A DNA stretch of 64,000 nucleotides from contig NZ_JBHUPY010000004.1 in assembly GCF_042688385.1 (NCBI RefSeq), positions 62,001 to 126,000 on the forward strand, in the 5' to 3' direction. Source of the DNA: Herpetosiphon sp042688385. GTDB taxonomy: Bacteria > Chloroflexota > Chloroflexia > Chloroflexales > Herpetosiphonaceae. Shown in pieces: positions 1 to 8,799 of the stretch. The first letter of the stretch is position 1; each line of letters starts with the position of its first letter. Under the pieces are notes generated by a model. That model had not been told where the DNA came from and did no database searches. It was given only the letters and a program-made list of their open reading frames with translations. A program made the translations under genes and the position numbers.

Positions 1-852
1 AAATTTGGTTTAGATAAACCTGCGTGGCTCAATACTGCTGAATTTAATAATCGTATGAGTGCTGATGGCCCATTCGCGGCAGTTCGTGGCTTGTTCGATA
101 GCCAATTTGGCAACTATATGCTGAACGCAGTTCAAGGTGATTTGGGGCCAACCTATGCCTCAAAAGGCACTGAAACGGTTCAAGATAAAATTAAACAAAC
201 CTTTCCGATTTCATTGCGGCTTGGCTTAATTTCGCTTACTTTTGCCTTAGTGGTGGGTTTTCCCTTAGGAATTCTCGGTGCTTTGCGCCAAAATACGATC
301 TTCGATTACTTTAGCTTGATTATCTCGACGATTGGCTTTTCGGTGCCAACCTTTGTGACTGGTTTGGTCTTGCTGCTGGTCATGAGCAAAGTCTTTGGGG
401 TTGCGCCGATTAAAGATCCCTCGGTTTGGGAAGGCTTTAGTATGTCGTATTTTCCCCCAGCAATTATCTTGGGGCTTGGCACAATGGCTTATATTACGCG
501 CTTGACCCGTAGTAGTGTGCTTGAAGTAAAACGCCAAGATTATATTCGGACAGCCAAAGCTAAAGGGCTTGGTGATCGGGTGGTGATTTTGCGCCACATC
601 CTGCGTAATAGCCTGATTCCGGTCATCACAATTCTAGGGCCGGCGGTGGCGGGCTTGGTCACTGGTTCGTTTATTATCGAATCAGTCTTCCGCGTCCCAG
701 GCATTGGCAGTGAATTTATTGGGGCAATTGGAAGCCGCGATTATTCAATGATTATGGGTTCGACCCTGTTTTTCTCATTGCTGGTTGCATTGGGCAATAT
801 TATGGTCGACCTTTCGTATGGCTTGATTGATCCACGGATTCGTAACAGCTAG
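1..852 (+). CDS. OppB/DppB-type ABC importer permease, 5' end outside window
   Basis: Inner-membrane permease of a peptide/nickel/oligosaccharide-type ABC importer. The reading frame is open from base 1; the first visible residues (KFGLDKPAW, then GDLGPTY about 40 residues on) match the periplasmic segment that normally follows the first membrane helix, so the true start lies upstream. Hydrophobic segments follow (for example around LISLTFALVVGFPLGILGAL), then the cytoplasmic EAA-type loop with TAKAKGLGDRVVILRHILRN, the site that docks with the ATPase. The C-terminal DPRIRNS is typical of the family. The next permease starts 12 bp downstream, so this is one operon with the following three genes. 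The substrate cannot be read from the sequence. Confidence 0.93.
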   Translation, partial: KFGLDKPAWLNTAEFNNRMSADGPFAAVRGLFDSQFGNYMLNAVQGDLGPTYASKGTETVQDKIKQTFPISLRLGLISLTFALVVGFPLGILGALRQNTIFDYFSLIISTIGFSVPTFVTGLVLLLVMSKVFGVAPIKDPSVWEGFSMSYFPPAIILGLGTMAYITRLTRSSVLEVKRQDYIRTAKAKGLGDRVVILRHILRNSLIPVITILGPAVAGLVTGSFIIESVFRVPGIGSEFIGAIGSRDYSMIMGSTLFFSLLVALGNIMVDLSYGLIDPRIRNS

Positions 853-864
853 GAGACTCGAACA

Positions 865-1863
865 ATGGCAACCGCATCGAATGTGGCTGGTACAAATCCG
901 GCCCAAGCTCAAGAATTTACGCGGCCTGTTCGGAGTCTTTGGAGCGATGCATGGCTGCGTTTGCGCCGCAATCGTTTAGCAATGGCAAGTATTGTTTATT
1001 TGTTTTTGCTGGCGTTGGTCGCAATTTTCGCCCCAGTCATCGCACCCCATTCGCCTGGCCGGCCAACCACAACCGAATTACGCGAACGGGGCGTTTATCG
1101 CCAAGCAGCGTGGGTTGTTGATGAGAAAAATCCTAAACGCAGTGGGATTTGGAAGTTTCCGCTCGGCACCGATTCTGCTGGCGGTGATGTGCTGAGTCGC
1201 TTGATTTATGGAACCAGGGTTTCGATGGTTGTGGGCTTTATTCCCATGATCTTTACCTTGACGATTGGGATTACGATTGGTTTGATTTCAGGCTTTGCTG
1301 GCGGCAAACTCGATAGTTTGCTGATGCGCTTCACTGATATTATCTTTTCGTTGCCCGATATTTTGTTCTTTATTATTGTGCAAACGGCCTTCAGCCAGAC
1401 CGCATTCGGCAAGACGTTTAATGGCTTGCTGCTGATTTTCTTATCGTTCTCAGCTGTCAACTGGGCCAGTGTTTCGCGCTTGGTGCGTGGCCAAGTGCTT
1501 TCATTAAAAGAAAAAGAATTTGTTGAGGCCGCCGAGGCAGTTGGCGTACGCCGTGGCTCAATTTTGTTTCGCCACATTTTGCCCAACACGCTGGCCCCAA
1601 TTATTGTGGCAGGCGCGTTTATTGTGCCAAGCGCGATTGTCACCGAAGCAACCCTCAGCTTTTTGGGGATTGGGATCCAGCCTGATACCAACCCAAATAA
1701 TCCGTTTCCTACCAGCTGGGGCCAGATGATTTTGGAAGGTAAGTCGGCGATTGATTCGCAACCATGGATTTTGATCGCCTCGGCGATTGCGATTGCTTCA
1801 ATTACGATTGCCTTTGTGGCATTGGGCGATGGGTTACGCGACGCACTTGATCCCCGTCAATAG
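865..1863 (+). CDS. OppC/DppC-type ABC importer permease
   Basis: Second permease of the same importer, 332 aa, starting at an ATG with AGGAG a few bases upstream. The N-terminal segment with RRNRLAMASIVYLFLLALVAIFAP split over the first helix is the usual OppC N-terminus. The LGTDSAGGDVLSRLIYGTR motif and the EAA loop (EAAEAVGVRRGSILFRHILP) are diagnostic. The protein ends DGLRDALDPRQ. It is somewhat longer than the second OppC in this window (297 aa) because of a periplasmic insert around residues 70-100. It forms the transmembrane channel with the preceding OppB-type protein. Confidence 0.93.
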   Translation: MATASNVAGTNPAQAQEFTRPVRSLWSDAWLRLRRNRLAMASIVYLFLLALVAIFAPVIAPHSPGRPTTTELRERGVYRQAAWVVDEKNPKRSGIWKFPLGTDSAGGDVLSRLIYGTRVSMVVGFIPMIFTLTIGITIGLISGFAGGKLDSLLMRFTDIIFSLPDILFFIIVQTAFSQTAFGKTFNGLLLIFLSFSAVNWASVSRLVRGQVLSLKEKEFVEAAEAVGVRRGSILFRHILPNTLAPIIVAGAFIVPSAIVTEATLSFLGIGIQPDTNPNNPFPTSWGQMILEGKSAIDSQPWILIASAIAIASITIAFVALGDGLRDALDPRQ

Positions 1864-1899
1864 ATCAAGGCAAATTGCTCGACATCATGAGGAGCACAT

Positions 1900-2973
1900 A
1901 TGGCTGAAGCACCTTTGCTTGAGGTCAAAAACCTACAAGTTCAATTTAAAACCGCTGATGGCGTGGTCAATGCTGTCAATAATGTTTCATTTTCGGTCAA
2001 TCGCGGCGAAACGCTCGGGATCGTCGGCGAATCTGGCTCGGGCAAAAGCGTTACCTCACTTTCGATTATGCGCTTGATTCCCTCGCCGCCAGGCAAAATT
2101 GCTGGTGGCCAGATTTTGTTCGATGGCGATAATCTGGTCGATTTTAGTGAGTCGGAGATGCGTAAAATCCGGGGTAATCGGATTTCGATGATCTTCCAAG
2201 ACCCCATGACTTCGCTCAATCCGGTGCTACGGATTGGCAAGCAGATGACTGAATCGCTGCAATTGCACATGGGGATGACTCCCAAACAGGCTCGGAATCG
2301 CGCCATTGACTTGCTCTCAATGGTGGGGATTCCAGCGCCAGACAAACGACTTGACGATTTTCCACATCAATTTTCTGGCGGGATGCGCCAACGGGTGATG
2401 ATCGCTATGGGGTTGGCCTGTAACCCTGAGCTGTTGATTGCCGACGAACCAACGACCGCACTTGATGTAACTATTCAAGCGCAAATCTTAGAATTACTTA
2501 ACCGTCTCAAGAACGAGACGGGGACAGCGATTATTTTTATTACCCACGATCTTGGGGTTGTGGCTGGCATGACCGACCGCGTGATTGTGATGTACGCTGG
2601 GCGCGTGGTCGAACAAGCTTCGACCAACGAGCTATTCCGCAATCCGCGCATGCCTTATACCATTGGCTTGCTCGATTCGATTCCACGGCTTGATGGAATT
2701 CAAACGCGGCTCACGCCAATCCCGGGGCTTCCACCGGATTTGTTGGAAAAGACCAATCGCTGCCCATTTGCGCCACGCTGCGATTTTGTGCAAGAGCAAT
2801 GCTGGATCGAAACCCCAAGTTTGCGCCAAGTTGCACCCGATCACACGGCGGCCTGCTTATTCGATATTGATCGTGATCAGCGCCAAGTGATGGCTGAAAA
2901 GAAAATTGCCGAAGAAGAAGCAGTCTTGGATGCAGCACTTGAGGATGTTTTAGCCCACGAACAAGCATCGTAG
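1900..2973 (+). CDS. OppD/DppD-type ABC importer ATPase
   Basis: ATP-hydrolysing subunit, 357 aa, with SD GAGGAG before the ATG. Walker A GESGSGKS is at residues 43-50, the Q-loop FQDPMTSLNP near 99, the signature FSGGMRQRV at 158-166, Walker B LLIADEP at 178-184, and the H-loop ITHDLGVV follows. The C-terminal third holds the oligopeptide-transporter domain with the CPFAPRC cysteine cluster. A charged tail rich in Glu/Ala (EKKIAEEEAVLDAALEDVL) extends beyond that domain. It pairs with the next gene as an ATPase heterodimer. Confidence 0.94.
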   Translation: MAEAPLLEVKNLQVQFKTADGVVNAVNNVSFSVNRGETLGIVGESGSGKSVTSLSIMRLIPSPPGKIAGGQILFDGDNLVDFSESEMRKIRGNRISMIFQDPMTSLNPVLRIGKQMTESLQLHMGMTPKQARNRAIDLLSMVGIPAPDKRLDDFPHQFSGGMRQRVMIAMGLACNPELLIADEPTTALDVTIQAQILELLNRLKNETGTAIIFITHDLGVVAGMTDRVIVMYAGRVVEQASTNELFRNPRMPYTIGLLDSIPRLDGIQTRLTPIPGLPPDLLEKTNRCPFAPRCDFVQEQCWIETPSLRQVAPDHTAACLFDIDRDQRQVMAEKKIAEEEAVLDAALEDVLAHEQAS

Positions 2974-2990
2974 AACCAGAGGAAGGCCAC

Positions 2991-4010
2991 ATGGCAGTAC
3001 AAAATGAGAATCTGCTCGATATTAACGGCTTAAAAATGCACTTCCCAGTGAAATCCAACGGTTTATTACGCCGCACGGTTGGGGCAGTTAAAGCAGTTGA
3101 TGGCTTGAGCTTTTCAGTTAAACGCGGTGAAACCCTCGGCTTGGTAGGTGAATCAGGCTGTGGTAAATCGACGACTGGGCGGGCAATTTTACAATTGCAT
3201 CGCCCAACCGCTGGCACGGTCAACTTCGATGGCAAAGAGTTGACAAAACTTCATGGCGAGTCTATGCGCCAGATGCGGCGCAAAGTGCAGATTATTTTCC
3301 AAGATCCGTATGCTTCGCTCAATCCACGCATGACCGTGGGCGATATTGTGGGCGAGCCAATTCGGGTGCACAATTTGCGCACTGGCAAAGAGGTGCGCAC
3401 GCGGGTCGAGGAATTGCTGCGCGTCGTGGGTCTCAACCCGTACTTTATCAACCGTTACCCGCACGAATTCTCTGGCGGCCAGCGCCAACGGATCGGGATT
3501 GCGCGCGCTTTGGCGGTTGAGCCAGATTTTATCGTCTGTGATGAGCCTGTTTCAGCGCTCGACGTGTCGATTCAAGCCCAAATTATCAACCTGCTGCAAG
3601 ATTTGCAAGGCCAATTTGGCTTGACCTATCTGTTTATCGCCCACAACTTGAGCGTCGTAAAGCACATCAGCGATCGGGTGGCGGTGATGTATTTGGGCAA
3701 AATGGTTGAGTTGGCTCCTTCGAAGCAACTCTATGCCAACCCAATGCACCCCTATACCCAAGCCTTGCTCTCAGCAGTGCCGATTCCCGATCCTGAAGTT
3801 GAGAAACAACGCCAGCGGATTATTTTGCAAGGCGATGTGCCAAGCCCGCTTAATCCACCTTCTGGCTGTCACTTCCACACTCGTTGCCCAATTGTGATCG
3901 ACAAATGCAAAGCAGAAGATCCACCATTTCAAGATTATGGTGGCGGCCATTTTGTGGCTTGCTGGCGCGCAACCGAATCGCAAGCGCAAATGGAAAAGAA
4001 GTTGCAGTAG
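2991..4010 (+). CDS. OppF/DppF-type ABC importer ATPase
   Basis: Second ATPase of the operon, 339 aa, 17 bp after the first and preceded by GAGGAAGG. Walker A GESGCGKS is at residues 53-60, followed by FQDPYASLNP, signature FSGGQRQRIGIARAL, Walker B FIVCDEP and the switch His in IAHNLSVV. The C-terminal domain carries HTRCPIVIDKC, the conserved cysteine cluster of this subfamily. It ends the first importer operon; no clear terminator follows, only intergenic repeats. Confidence 0.94.
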   Translation: MAVQNENLLDINGLKMHFPVKSNGLLRRTVGAVKAVDGLSFSVKRGETLGLVGESGCGKSTTGRAILQLHRPTAGTVNFDGKELTKLHGESMRQMRRKVQIIFQDPYASLNPRMTVGDIVGEPIRVHNLRTGKEVRTRVEELLRVVGLNPYFINRYPHEFSGGQRQRIGIARALAVEPDFIVCDEPVSALDVSIQAQIINLLQDLQGQFGLTYLFIAHNLSVVKHISDRVAVMYLGKMVELAPSKQLYANPMHPYTQALLSAVPIPDPEVEKQRQRIILQGDVPSPLNPPSGCHFHTRCPIVIDKCKAEDPPFQDYGGGHFVACWRATESQAQMEKKLQ

Positions 4011-4490
4011 CAACGAGGGGTCGGGGTTCAGGGGCTAGGGGCCAGTAATGCTAGCCACACTTGCTGCCGAGCGATCTAAGTTACTCAATTCAAAGGCTCC
4101 ACTCTGATTCGATGAGTGGGGCTTTTGGGTTTATTCGATGGCTATAGGCTCTGGGCTTTATGCTACCAAATATTTCTATAGCTCCACCCCTGAAGCCTTC
4201 ATTTCTCTGCGCTTCTGCGTTAACGAATTGATCCACGAAGGGCTGAAACCACGAAGAACGCGAAGCGCGCGAAGGACATTTTAGCCACAGATTACACAGA
4301 TTAGCGCAGATTATTAATTTCCCATAGCCAAGCGCCAACAGCCCATAGCCTTATTGCTCTGCGTTAAATTGATTGATCCACGAAGGGCTGAAACCACGAA
4401 GAACGCGAAGAGCGCGAAGTAAGGCTCTCGGTTATGGTCGAGCGGAATTCTGTGGTTTTCCACCGGATGTTCCGCAAGCCAATAGCCTAG
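4011..4490. repeat. Intergenic region of short modular repeats
   Basis: No gene is supported here. The stretch is a mosaic of short modules that recur at many places in the window: CCACGAAGAACGCGAAG-type arrays (about 4246-4275 and 4378-4424), a CTCTGCG...TCTGCGTTAA module (about 4205 and 4354), and an AGCCACAGATTACACAGATT module (about 4283). Short open frames cross it in both strands but follow the repeat units rather than any protein pattern. Confidence 0.7.
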
Positions 4491-4690
4491 ATGTAATGGT
4501 TCATTGGCTTGGCAACCGTGTCCCCTCACCCCCCAGCCCCCTCTCCCACGAAAACGCGGGCGAAGGGGGAGCACTGGTTTTTACCCACGAATTGCCCAAG
4601 AACCACGGCATTAAAGCCCCTCGCCCGTCCGACGGGCGAGGGGTTGGGGTGAGGGGATCAGGCGGTGGTTAACCCCATGTACCAGTACAC
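4491..4690. repeat. Nested-palindrome element, copy A
   Basis: About 200 bp, built as an imperfect inverted repeat. Outer arms (near 4491-4520 and 4668-4690) are related to each other in inverse. Inside them are two GC-rich hairpins, CCCTCTCCCACG..CGCGGGCGAAGGGG and CCCCTCGCCC..GGGCGAGGGG. Between the hairpins is a linker (about 4570-4616) whose sequence recurs in copies D, F and G. No transposase is encoded, so this is MITE-like or REP-like. Confidence 0.75.
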
Positions 4691-4737
4691 CTAGAGCCTA
4701 ACTGCTTAAACCTTCATACTATGTTCTATGTTCTCAC

Positions 4738-4802
4738 TTCATCCTTCATCCCTTATCCTTCATCCCTCATCCTTCATCCCTCATCCTTCATCCCTCATCC
4801 TT
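4738..4802. repeat. Short tandem repeat, unit CATCCTTCATCCCT
   Basis: About five imperfect copies of a roughly 14-bp CATCCTTCATCCCT unit end just before the fabF stop. The same unit recurs at about 28256-28308 and 48130-48150 and 48375-48412, always intergenic. There are no spacers of unique sequence, so it is not a CRISPR array. Confidence 0.8.
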
Positions 4803-4807
4803 GGGTT

Positions 4808-6076
4808 CTAGCCTTGCCAGCGTTTGAAGATTACGCTGGCGTTGACTCCGCCAAAGCCAAAGCCGTTGGATAGAGCATATTCAATTGGCATTGGCCGTGG
4901 TTCTTTTGCAACCAAATCAATGCCTTCGCTAGCTGGATCGGGATTTTCCAAGTTGAGCGTGGCGGGAGCAATTTGGTCGCGAATCGCCAGCGCAGTGAAA
5001 ATCGCCTCGACCGCGCCAGCAGCACCCAACAAGTGGCCAGTTGATGATTTGGTGGCGCTTACGGCTAAACCGGAGTTCTCGCCAAATACCTGCTTGATAG
5101 CTGCCAACTCGCCGCGATCGCCAACTTGGGTTGAGGTAGCATGCGCATTCAGATGTTGAATTTGCTCGGGTGAGATTTGGGCTTGACGTAATGCTAGGCG
5201 CATTGCTCGGGCTGCGCCTGAGCCATCTTCTGGGCCAGAGGTGATGTGATAGGCATCGGCGGTTGTGCCATAGCCCACTACTTCGACCAATGGCGTTGCG
5301 CCACGGGCTAAGGCATGTTCTAAATCTTCTAAGACCAATACGCCTGCGCCTTCGCTCATCACAAAGCCATCGCGCGCTTGATCAAACGGGCGTGAGGCGC
5401 TGGTTGGATTGGCGTTGAATTCGGTTGCCAAGGCGCGAGCGGCGGCAAATCCCCCCAAACTGACCGGATCGAGTGCAGCTTCGGTGCCACCACACACCGC
5501 AACATCGGCCTCGCCGCTATGGATTAGGCGTGCGCCATCGCCGATTGCTTGCAAACTGGCGGCGCATGCGGTGACTGGTGCAGCAATTGGGCCGCGAAAG
5601 CCATAGCGAATTGAAATATGGCCCGCTGCCAGATTGATTAAAAAGGCTGGGACGGTAAATGGTGAGAGCCGCTGTGGGCCTTTGCTATCTAAAGTGCGCA
5701 CTGCTTGGGTAATGGTCGAAAAGCCGCCAACGCAAGAAGCAATCAAGGTTGCTGTGCGCTCTTGAGCATCTTCGGTTTCTGGCTGCCATTGGGCTTGCTG
5801 CAAAGCCTCGGCAGCCGCCGCCAAACCCAAGACGATAAAGCGATCCATTTTGCGGAGCTCTTTGCTATTGGCGATGGCGCTTGGCTCAAAGCCAGCCTGT
5901 GGGTCAGCTGCCAAACTTGGCACAACCCCGCCAATTGTGCTGGCCAAGCCTGCCCTAATTTGCTCTGGCAATGGCCCAATTCCCGATTGGCCCGCCAATA
6001 AGCGCTGCCAAACGACATCGACTCCGCAACCCAACGGCGAAACTATTCCCATTCCTGTAATCACAACACGACGCAT
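4808..6076 (-). CDS. fabF: Beta-ketoacyl-ACP synthase II
   Basis: Condensing enzyme of type II fatty acid synthesis, which adds malonyl-ACP to a growing acyl-ACP in the cytoplasm. It is 422 aa, normal for the family. The Cys-His-His active site is visible: Cys171 in PVTACAASLQAIGDG, His312 in LNAHATSTQVGD, and His348 in TKSSTGHLLGAAGA with Lys343. The N-terminus RRVVITGMGIVSPLG is characteristic. AAGGAAG lies just before the ATG. No other fatty-acid genes are adjacent, so it may be a second KASII copy or part of a small lipid or secondary-metabolite pathway; the sequence alone does not decide. Confidence 0.93.
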   Translation of the reverse strand: MRRVVITGMGIVSPLGCGVDVVWQRLLAGQSGIGPLPEQIRAGLASTIGGVVPSLAADPQAGFEPSAIANSKELRKMDRFIVLGLAAAAEALQQAQWQPETEDAQERTATLIASCVGGFSTITQAVRTLDSKGPQRLSPFTVPAFLINLAAGHISIRYGFRGPIAAPVTACAASLQAIGDGARLIHSGEADVAVCGGTEAALDPVSLGGFAAARALATEFNANPTSASRPFDQARDGFVMSEGAGVLVLEDLEHALARGATPLVEVVGYGTTADAYHITSGPEDGSGAARAMRLALRQAQISPEQIQHLNAHATSTQVGDRGELAAIKQVFGENSGLAVSATKSSTGHLLGAAGAVEAIFTALAIRDQIAPATLNLENPDPASEGIDLVAKEPRPMPIEYALSNGFGFGGVNASVIFKRWQG

Positions 6077-6217
6077 AGTGCTTCCTTAACAGATGTTGCT
6101 TCGGATCGGAGCAATCACAGTCAACACTATACCGCAGTTTTTTCGCCAAGATCCTCCTGCTTTTAGCTGATCTGTTGTGATTATGGCTACGCTTTATCAA
6201 ACTGCTACCACAGCAGG

Positions 6218-7759
6218 TTATTCAGGGCAAGGATCGGGATGGTATCTTTCAATTTTCCAAACAAAGGTTTCGTTTTCATAGAACGATTTATAATCCCAAG
6301 CACATGTTAAATCGCCTGTTTTCCAGAAAACCACAAAATTACCCATCGAAACATCAAAATCTTGCTGGGTAATCACGTTGAGGATTGTGGCTACTTGTTG
6401 TTGGAGTTGCGCTTGATCTGCATTAGCTGGGCGCTCAAGCGACACATAATAGCTATAATTCATGATTCCATAGACACACTCACCACCTTCGCCATCACCG
6501 CTAATACTCACGTTTGCCTCGATGCCAGCGTCTTGGAGCGCTTGGGTAACTTGCTCCTGAGGTTCTGATGGAATACGATAATAATGAAAGTTCGTTGCGC
6601 CCAAACAAGCATAGATAGGCCGCTGGATTGGTTGAGGATTAGCCGATTGTACAACCTCTTGATGATCACAGCCCTGTGAGCCTAAAATATCTGATAAGCG
6701 TGGATACCATGCATGGCCTTGAGCATCTTCAGCATAATCATATGCCCATGAACAGCCGCCACCAAGACCTACCCAGGTAATTACCAGCATATAGGTTGGA
6801 TAATCCAAGGTTGGATATTGGCGTAAATCAAGAATAATTGTTTGGATTTGATGGGCTAGATCTTCACGCATGGCGGTGGTTGCATTGGCAGGATTGGTTA
6901 CATAGAAATGATAGCCTAAAAGACTTGAGCCAGCGTCGCAGGTTGTATCAGGATACAGCCGATCTGTATCGATACGATTGATTTCAGAAAATTGATCATC
7001 TCTGAAGCCGCTTCCGATAAGATCTCCATCTTCATCCGAGACTGACTCGCGGTGGGAAGCAAGGCAGGCATTGCTTGGCACAACGTCTTCGGGTACCTCA
7101 CAAGCTGATTTGTGATCGATGACTTGAAGACTCACATCGGTAAGATACCATTGATATTCATCATTCGTGCTTGTTTTAAGATATTGATATCCCCATGAGC
7201 AATTATAGTCGGGATAACGCCAATGGATGTATATCTTGCCTAAACGATATTGCAGGCTTGGCTGCGTTTGGAGATCACGAATAATGGCTTGTAAGGTTTC
7301 TGCATACTGGTAGAGGGTTAATTGCTCAAGCGTATCTACTACATTAATATCAAAATCATAGCTAATCTCAGCAATTGATCGTGTGCAGTTCAGCCAATCA
7401 GATCCCCCATCCACCGACGCATCGTCAAGAAATTCAACATGCTCAAAAGCAGCATCCACGAGCTGTTCGGTTGCTGGATCAAGTTGAATCCTATTGAAAT
7501 TGGGTTCGCATTCTGTATCTGTCACAAAGCCATTGTGCATTCCGCCGATTGGGTGGTCTGGAACCTCACGGTGTACCACCCGAGTAGGCGCTAGCGTACT
7601 TGTTGGGATTGGGGTAGCTGCTGGGGTTTGAGTCGCTAACTCAAGCGCTTGAACTACTGAATCAGCGGTTGCTGATTGTTGAGGCACTTGATTTCCACAA
7701 CCACTCAATCCGATCAACAGCAGGCCTACGACCCTGAATCGCTTACTCCAAGCCAGCAT
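6218..7759 (-). CDS. Lipoprotein with three related modules, unknown function
   Basis: I do not recognise the family. The start ATG has GGAGG upstream. Residues 1-21 form a lipoprotein signal (LLLIGLSGC, lipidated Cys21), followed by a Thr/Pro-rich linker and then three consecutive modules of about 130 aa. Each module contains a Cys followed by an aromatic beta segment (CTRSIAEISYDF, CDAGSSLLGYHFYV, CVYGIMNYSYYVSL), then a helix rich in Gln/Leu, then a strand ending in a Cys-Ser/Ala-Trp motif (NCSWGYQY, GCSWAYDY, TCAWDYKS). Paired cysteines per module suggest disulphides outside the membrane. It is expressed away from fabF's upstream region and is probably monocistronic. Confidence 0.8.
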   Translation of the reverse strand: MLAWSKRFRVVGLLLIGLSGCGNQVPQQSATADSVVQALELATQTPAATPIPTSTLAPTRVVHREVPDHPIGGMHNGFVTDTECEPNFNRIQLDPATEQLVDAAFEHVEFLDDASVDGGSDWLNCTRSIAEISYDFDINVVDTLEQLTLYQYAETLQAIIRDLQTQPSLQYRLGKIYIHWRYPDYNCSWGYQYLKTSTNDEYQWYLTDVSLQVIDHKSACEVPEDVVPSNACLASHRESVSDEDGDLIGSGFRDDQFSEINRIDTDRLYPDTTCDAGSSLLGYHFYVTNPANATTAMREDLAHQIQTIILDLRQYPTLDYPTYMLVITWVGLGGGCSWAYDYAEDAQGHAWYPRLSDILGSQGCDHQEVVQSANPQPIQRPIYACLGATNFHYYRIPSEPQEQVTQALQDAGIEANVSISGDGEGGECVYGIMNYSYYVSLERPANADQAQLQQQVATILNVITQQDFDVSMGNFVVFWKTGDLTCAWDYKSFYENETFVWKIERYHPDPCPE

Positions 7760-8014
7760 ACAACCTCCACATCATGATGCTATTGCGCCGATAGTTTCAG
7801 CATAGATCAATCAAATGGATTTTAAATGGCGCTTAATCTGCCATTTTGGGCCTGATTTGTACAAATAATCCAGAGTGTAGCCCTTTAAGCCATGCATATC
7901 CTGATACATATCGATGAAGGGCGCAGGATTCAAACTACCAAGCATGGTAAGAGCACAGCGGCTTCTTTTTGGATCAAGCTTGCAGATTAATCTCTGAATC
8001 CTGGCCCCTGCCAC

Positions 8015-8560
8015 CTACTTGATTTCCTGTAACCAACTCTGCATTTGTTGATTTTCGGCAGTTTGGGCAGCGATCACTGTATCGGCGAAGGTTTTGAGTT
8101 CGCTGCGTTGGGTGCTGGCTTTGATGCTTTGGGCCATCGCGATTGCCCCATCGTGGTGGCTGATCATCGCGCTCAAAAAGCGCCGATCGTAGCTTTCGCT
8201 GCCTGCGGGAACATCCATCGAACCCATATGTAGTGCGCTCAGATCGCTGGCTGGAGCATCGCCAAACCAGGCTTTGCGCCATGCTTGCAGCTGGGTAATT
8301 TCTGGCTCTTGGGCTACAATAATTTGCTTGGCTAGCTCTTGTACCCGGGGATCGCTGGCTTGCGTTTGGGCATCCTTGGCCATAGCAATTGCCCCCCGAT
8401 GATGCTCAATCATGCCATCAAGAAACTGTAAATCGTCCATCGTCATTGCGCCATGATCGCCTGAAGCTGTTGTTGGATGTTCGCTTCCATGATCGTCGTT
8501 GCTGGCGCTACAGCCTGCGAGCAAGAAAATAATACTTATCACCATCATCCATCGTTGCAT
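8015..8560 (-). CDS. DUF305 family lipoprotein
   Basis: Ferritin-like four-helix DUF305 protein of 181 aa with an N-terminal lipoprotein signal (IIFLLAGC, Cys17). The two family hallmarks are present: MIEHHRGAIAMA and MISHHDGAIAMA, one in each half, so the domain is an internal duplication. His/Met-rich patches (DHGSEH, DHGAMTM, HMGSM) are in keeping with proposals that some family members handle copper or other metals, but no biochemical role is established. It has AAAGGAAC before the ATG. It is transcribed divergently from the histidine kinase gene; the shared upstream region carries a tandem palindrome. Confidence 0.9.
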   Translation of the reverse strand: MQRWMMVISIIFLLAGCSASNDDHGSEHPTTASGDHGAMTMDDLQFLDGMIEHHRGAIAMAKDAQTQASDPRVQELAKQIIVAQEPEITQLQAWRKAWFGDAPASDLSALHMGSMDVPAGSESYDRRFLSAMISHHDGAIAMAQSIKASTQRSELKTFADTVIAAQTAENQQMQSWLQEIK

Positions 8561-8662
8561 TGTTAAGTTCCTTTCAAACCAAATATGCCTAGCCTTAGCC
8601 TACCCACATTTGGCAGCAATGGCTAGTTTTGGGCAATTTGCGGCGTTTTAGCAGGATGTGGC

Positions 8663-8700
8663 TGTGGCAAATGCCACATTCTGTAGCAAATGCCACATTC
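8663..8700. promoter_or_regulatory. Tandem 19-bp palindromic repeat, candidate operator
   Basis: Two head-to-tail 19-bp units differ at one base: TGTGGCAAATGCCACATTC and TGTAGCAAATGCCACATTC. The first contains a perfect TGTGGCA-AA-TGCCACA inverted repeat. They lie in the 173-240 bp region between the divergent DUF305 and histidine-kinase genes. A direct repeat of a palindrome at 19-bp spacing puts both sites on nearly the same DNA face, as expected for cooperative dimers. The adjacent response regulator is the obvious candidate binder; this is inference. Confidence 0.6.
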
Positions 8701-8799
8701 TGCGCTGCATTACAGTAATAATCTTATAAAAAATTGTTTGCTGAACAGAATAAATTTACAATGCTGATAACGATTGGTGTAACACGACGAGGCTGTTTT

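Noticed and set aside
1206..1691. 161-codon antisense frame inside the OppC gene
   Set aside because: Antisense of a strong, conserved permease; composition is a mirror of its codon use. The same reasoning removes long antisense frames at 30979-31530, 35181-35747 and 48739-49302.
4738..4802. CRISPR-like array
   Set aside because: Repeat units are contiguous without spacers and recur as simple tandem repeats in other gaps.
7811..8014. 67-codon minus-strand frame directly after the DUF305 stop, GTG start
   Set aside because: No SD of its own, no recognisable fold, and its first half is basic low-complexity; the C-terminal half looks protein-like (LNPAPFIDMYQDMHG), so a gene remnant is possible but not supported.
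8663..8710. Sigma-54 promoter (TGGC...TGC) in front of the histidine kinase
   Set aside because: The TGGCA elements are part of the palindromes and lack the GC at correct -24/-12 spacing.
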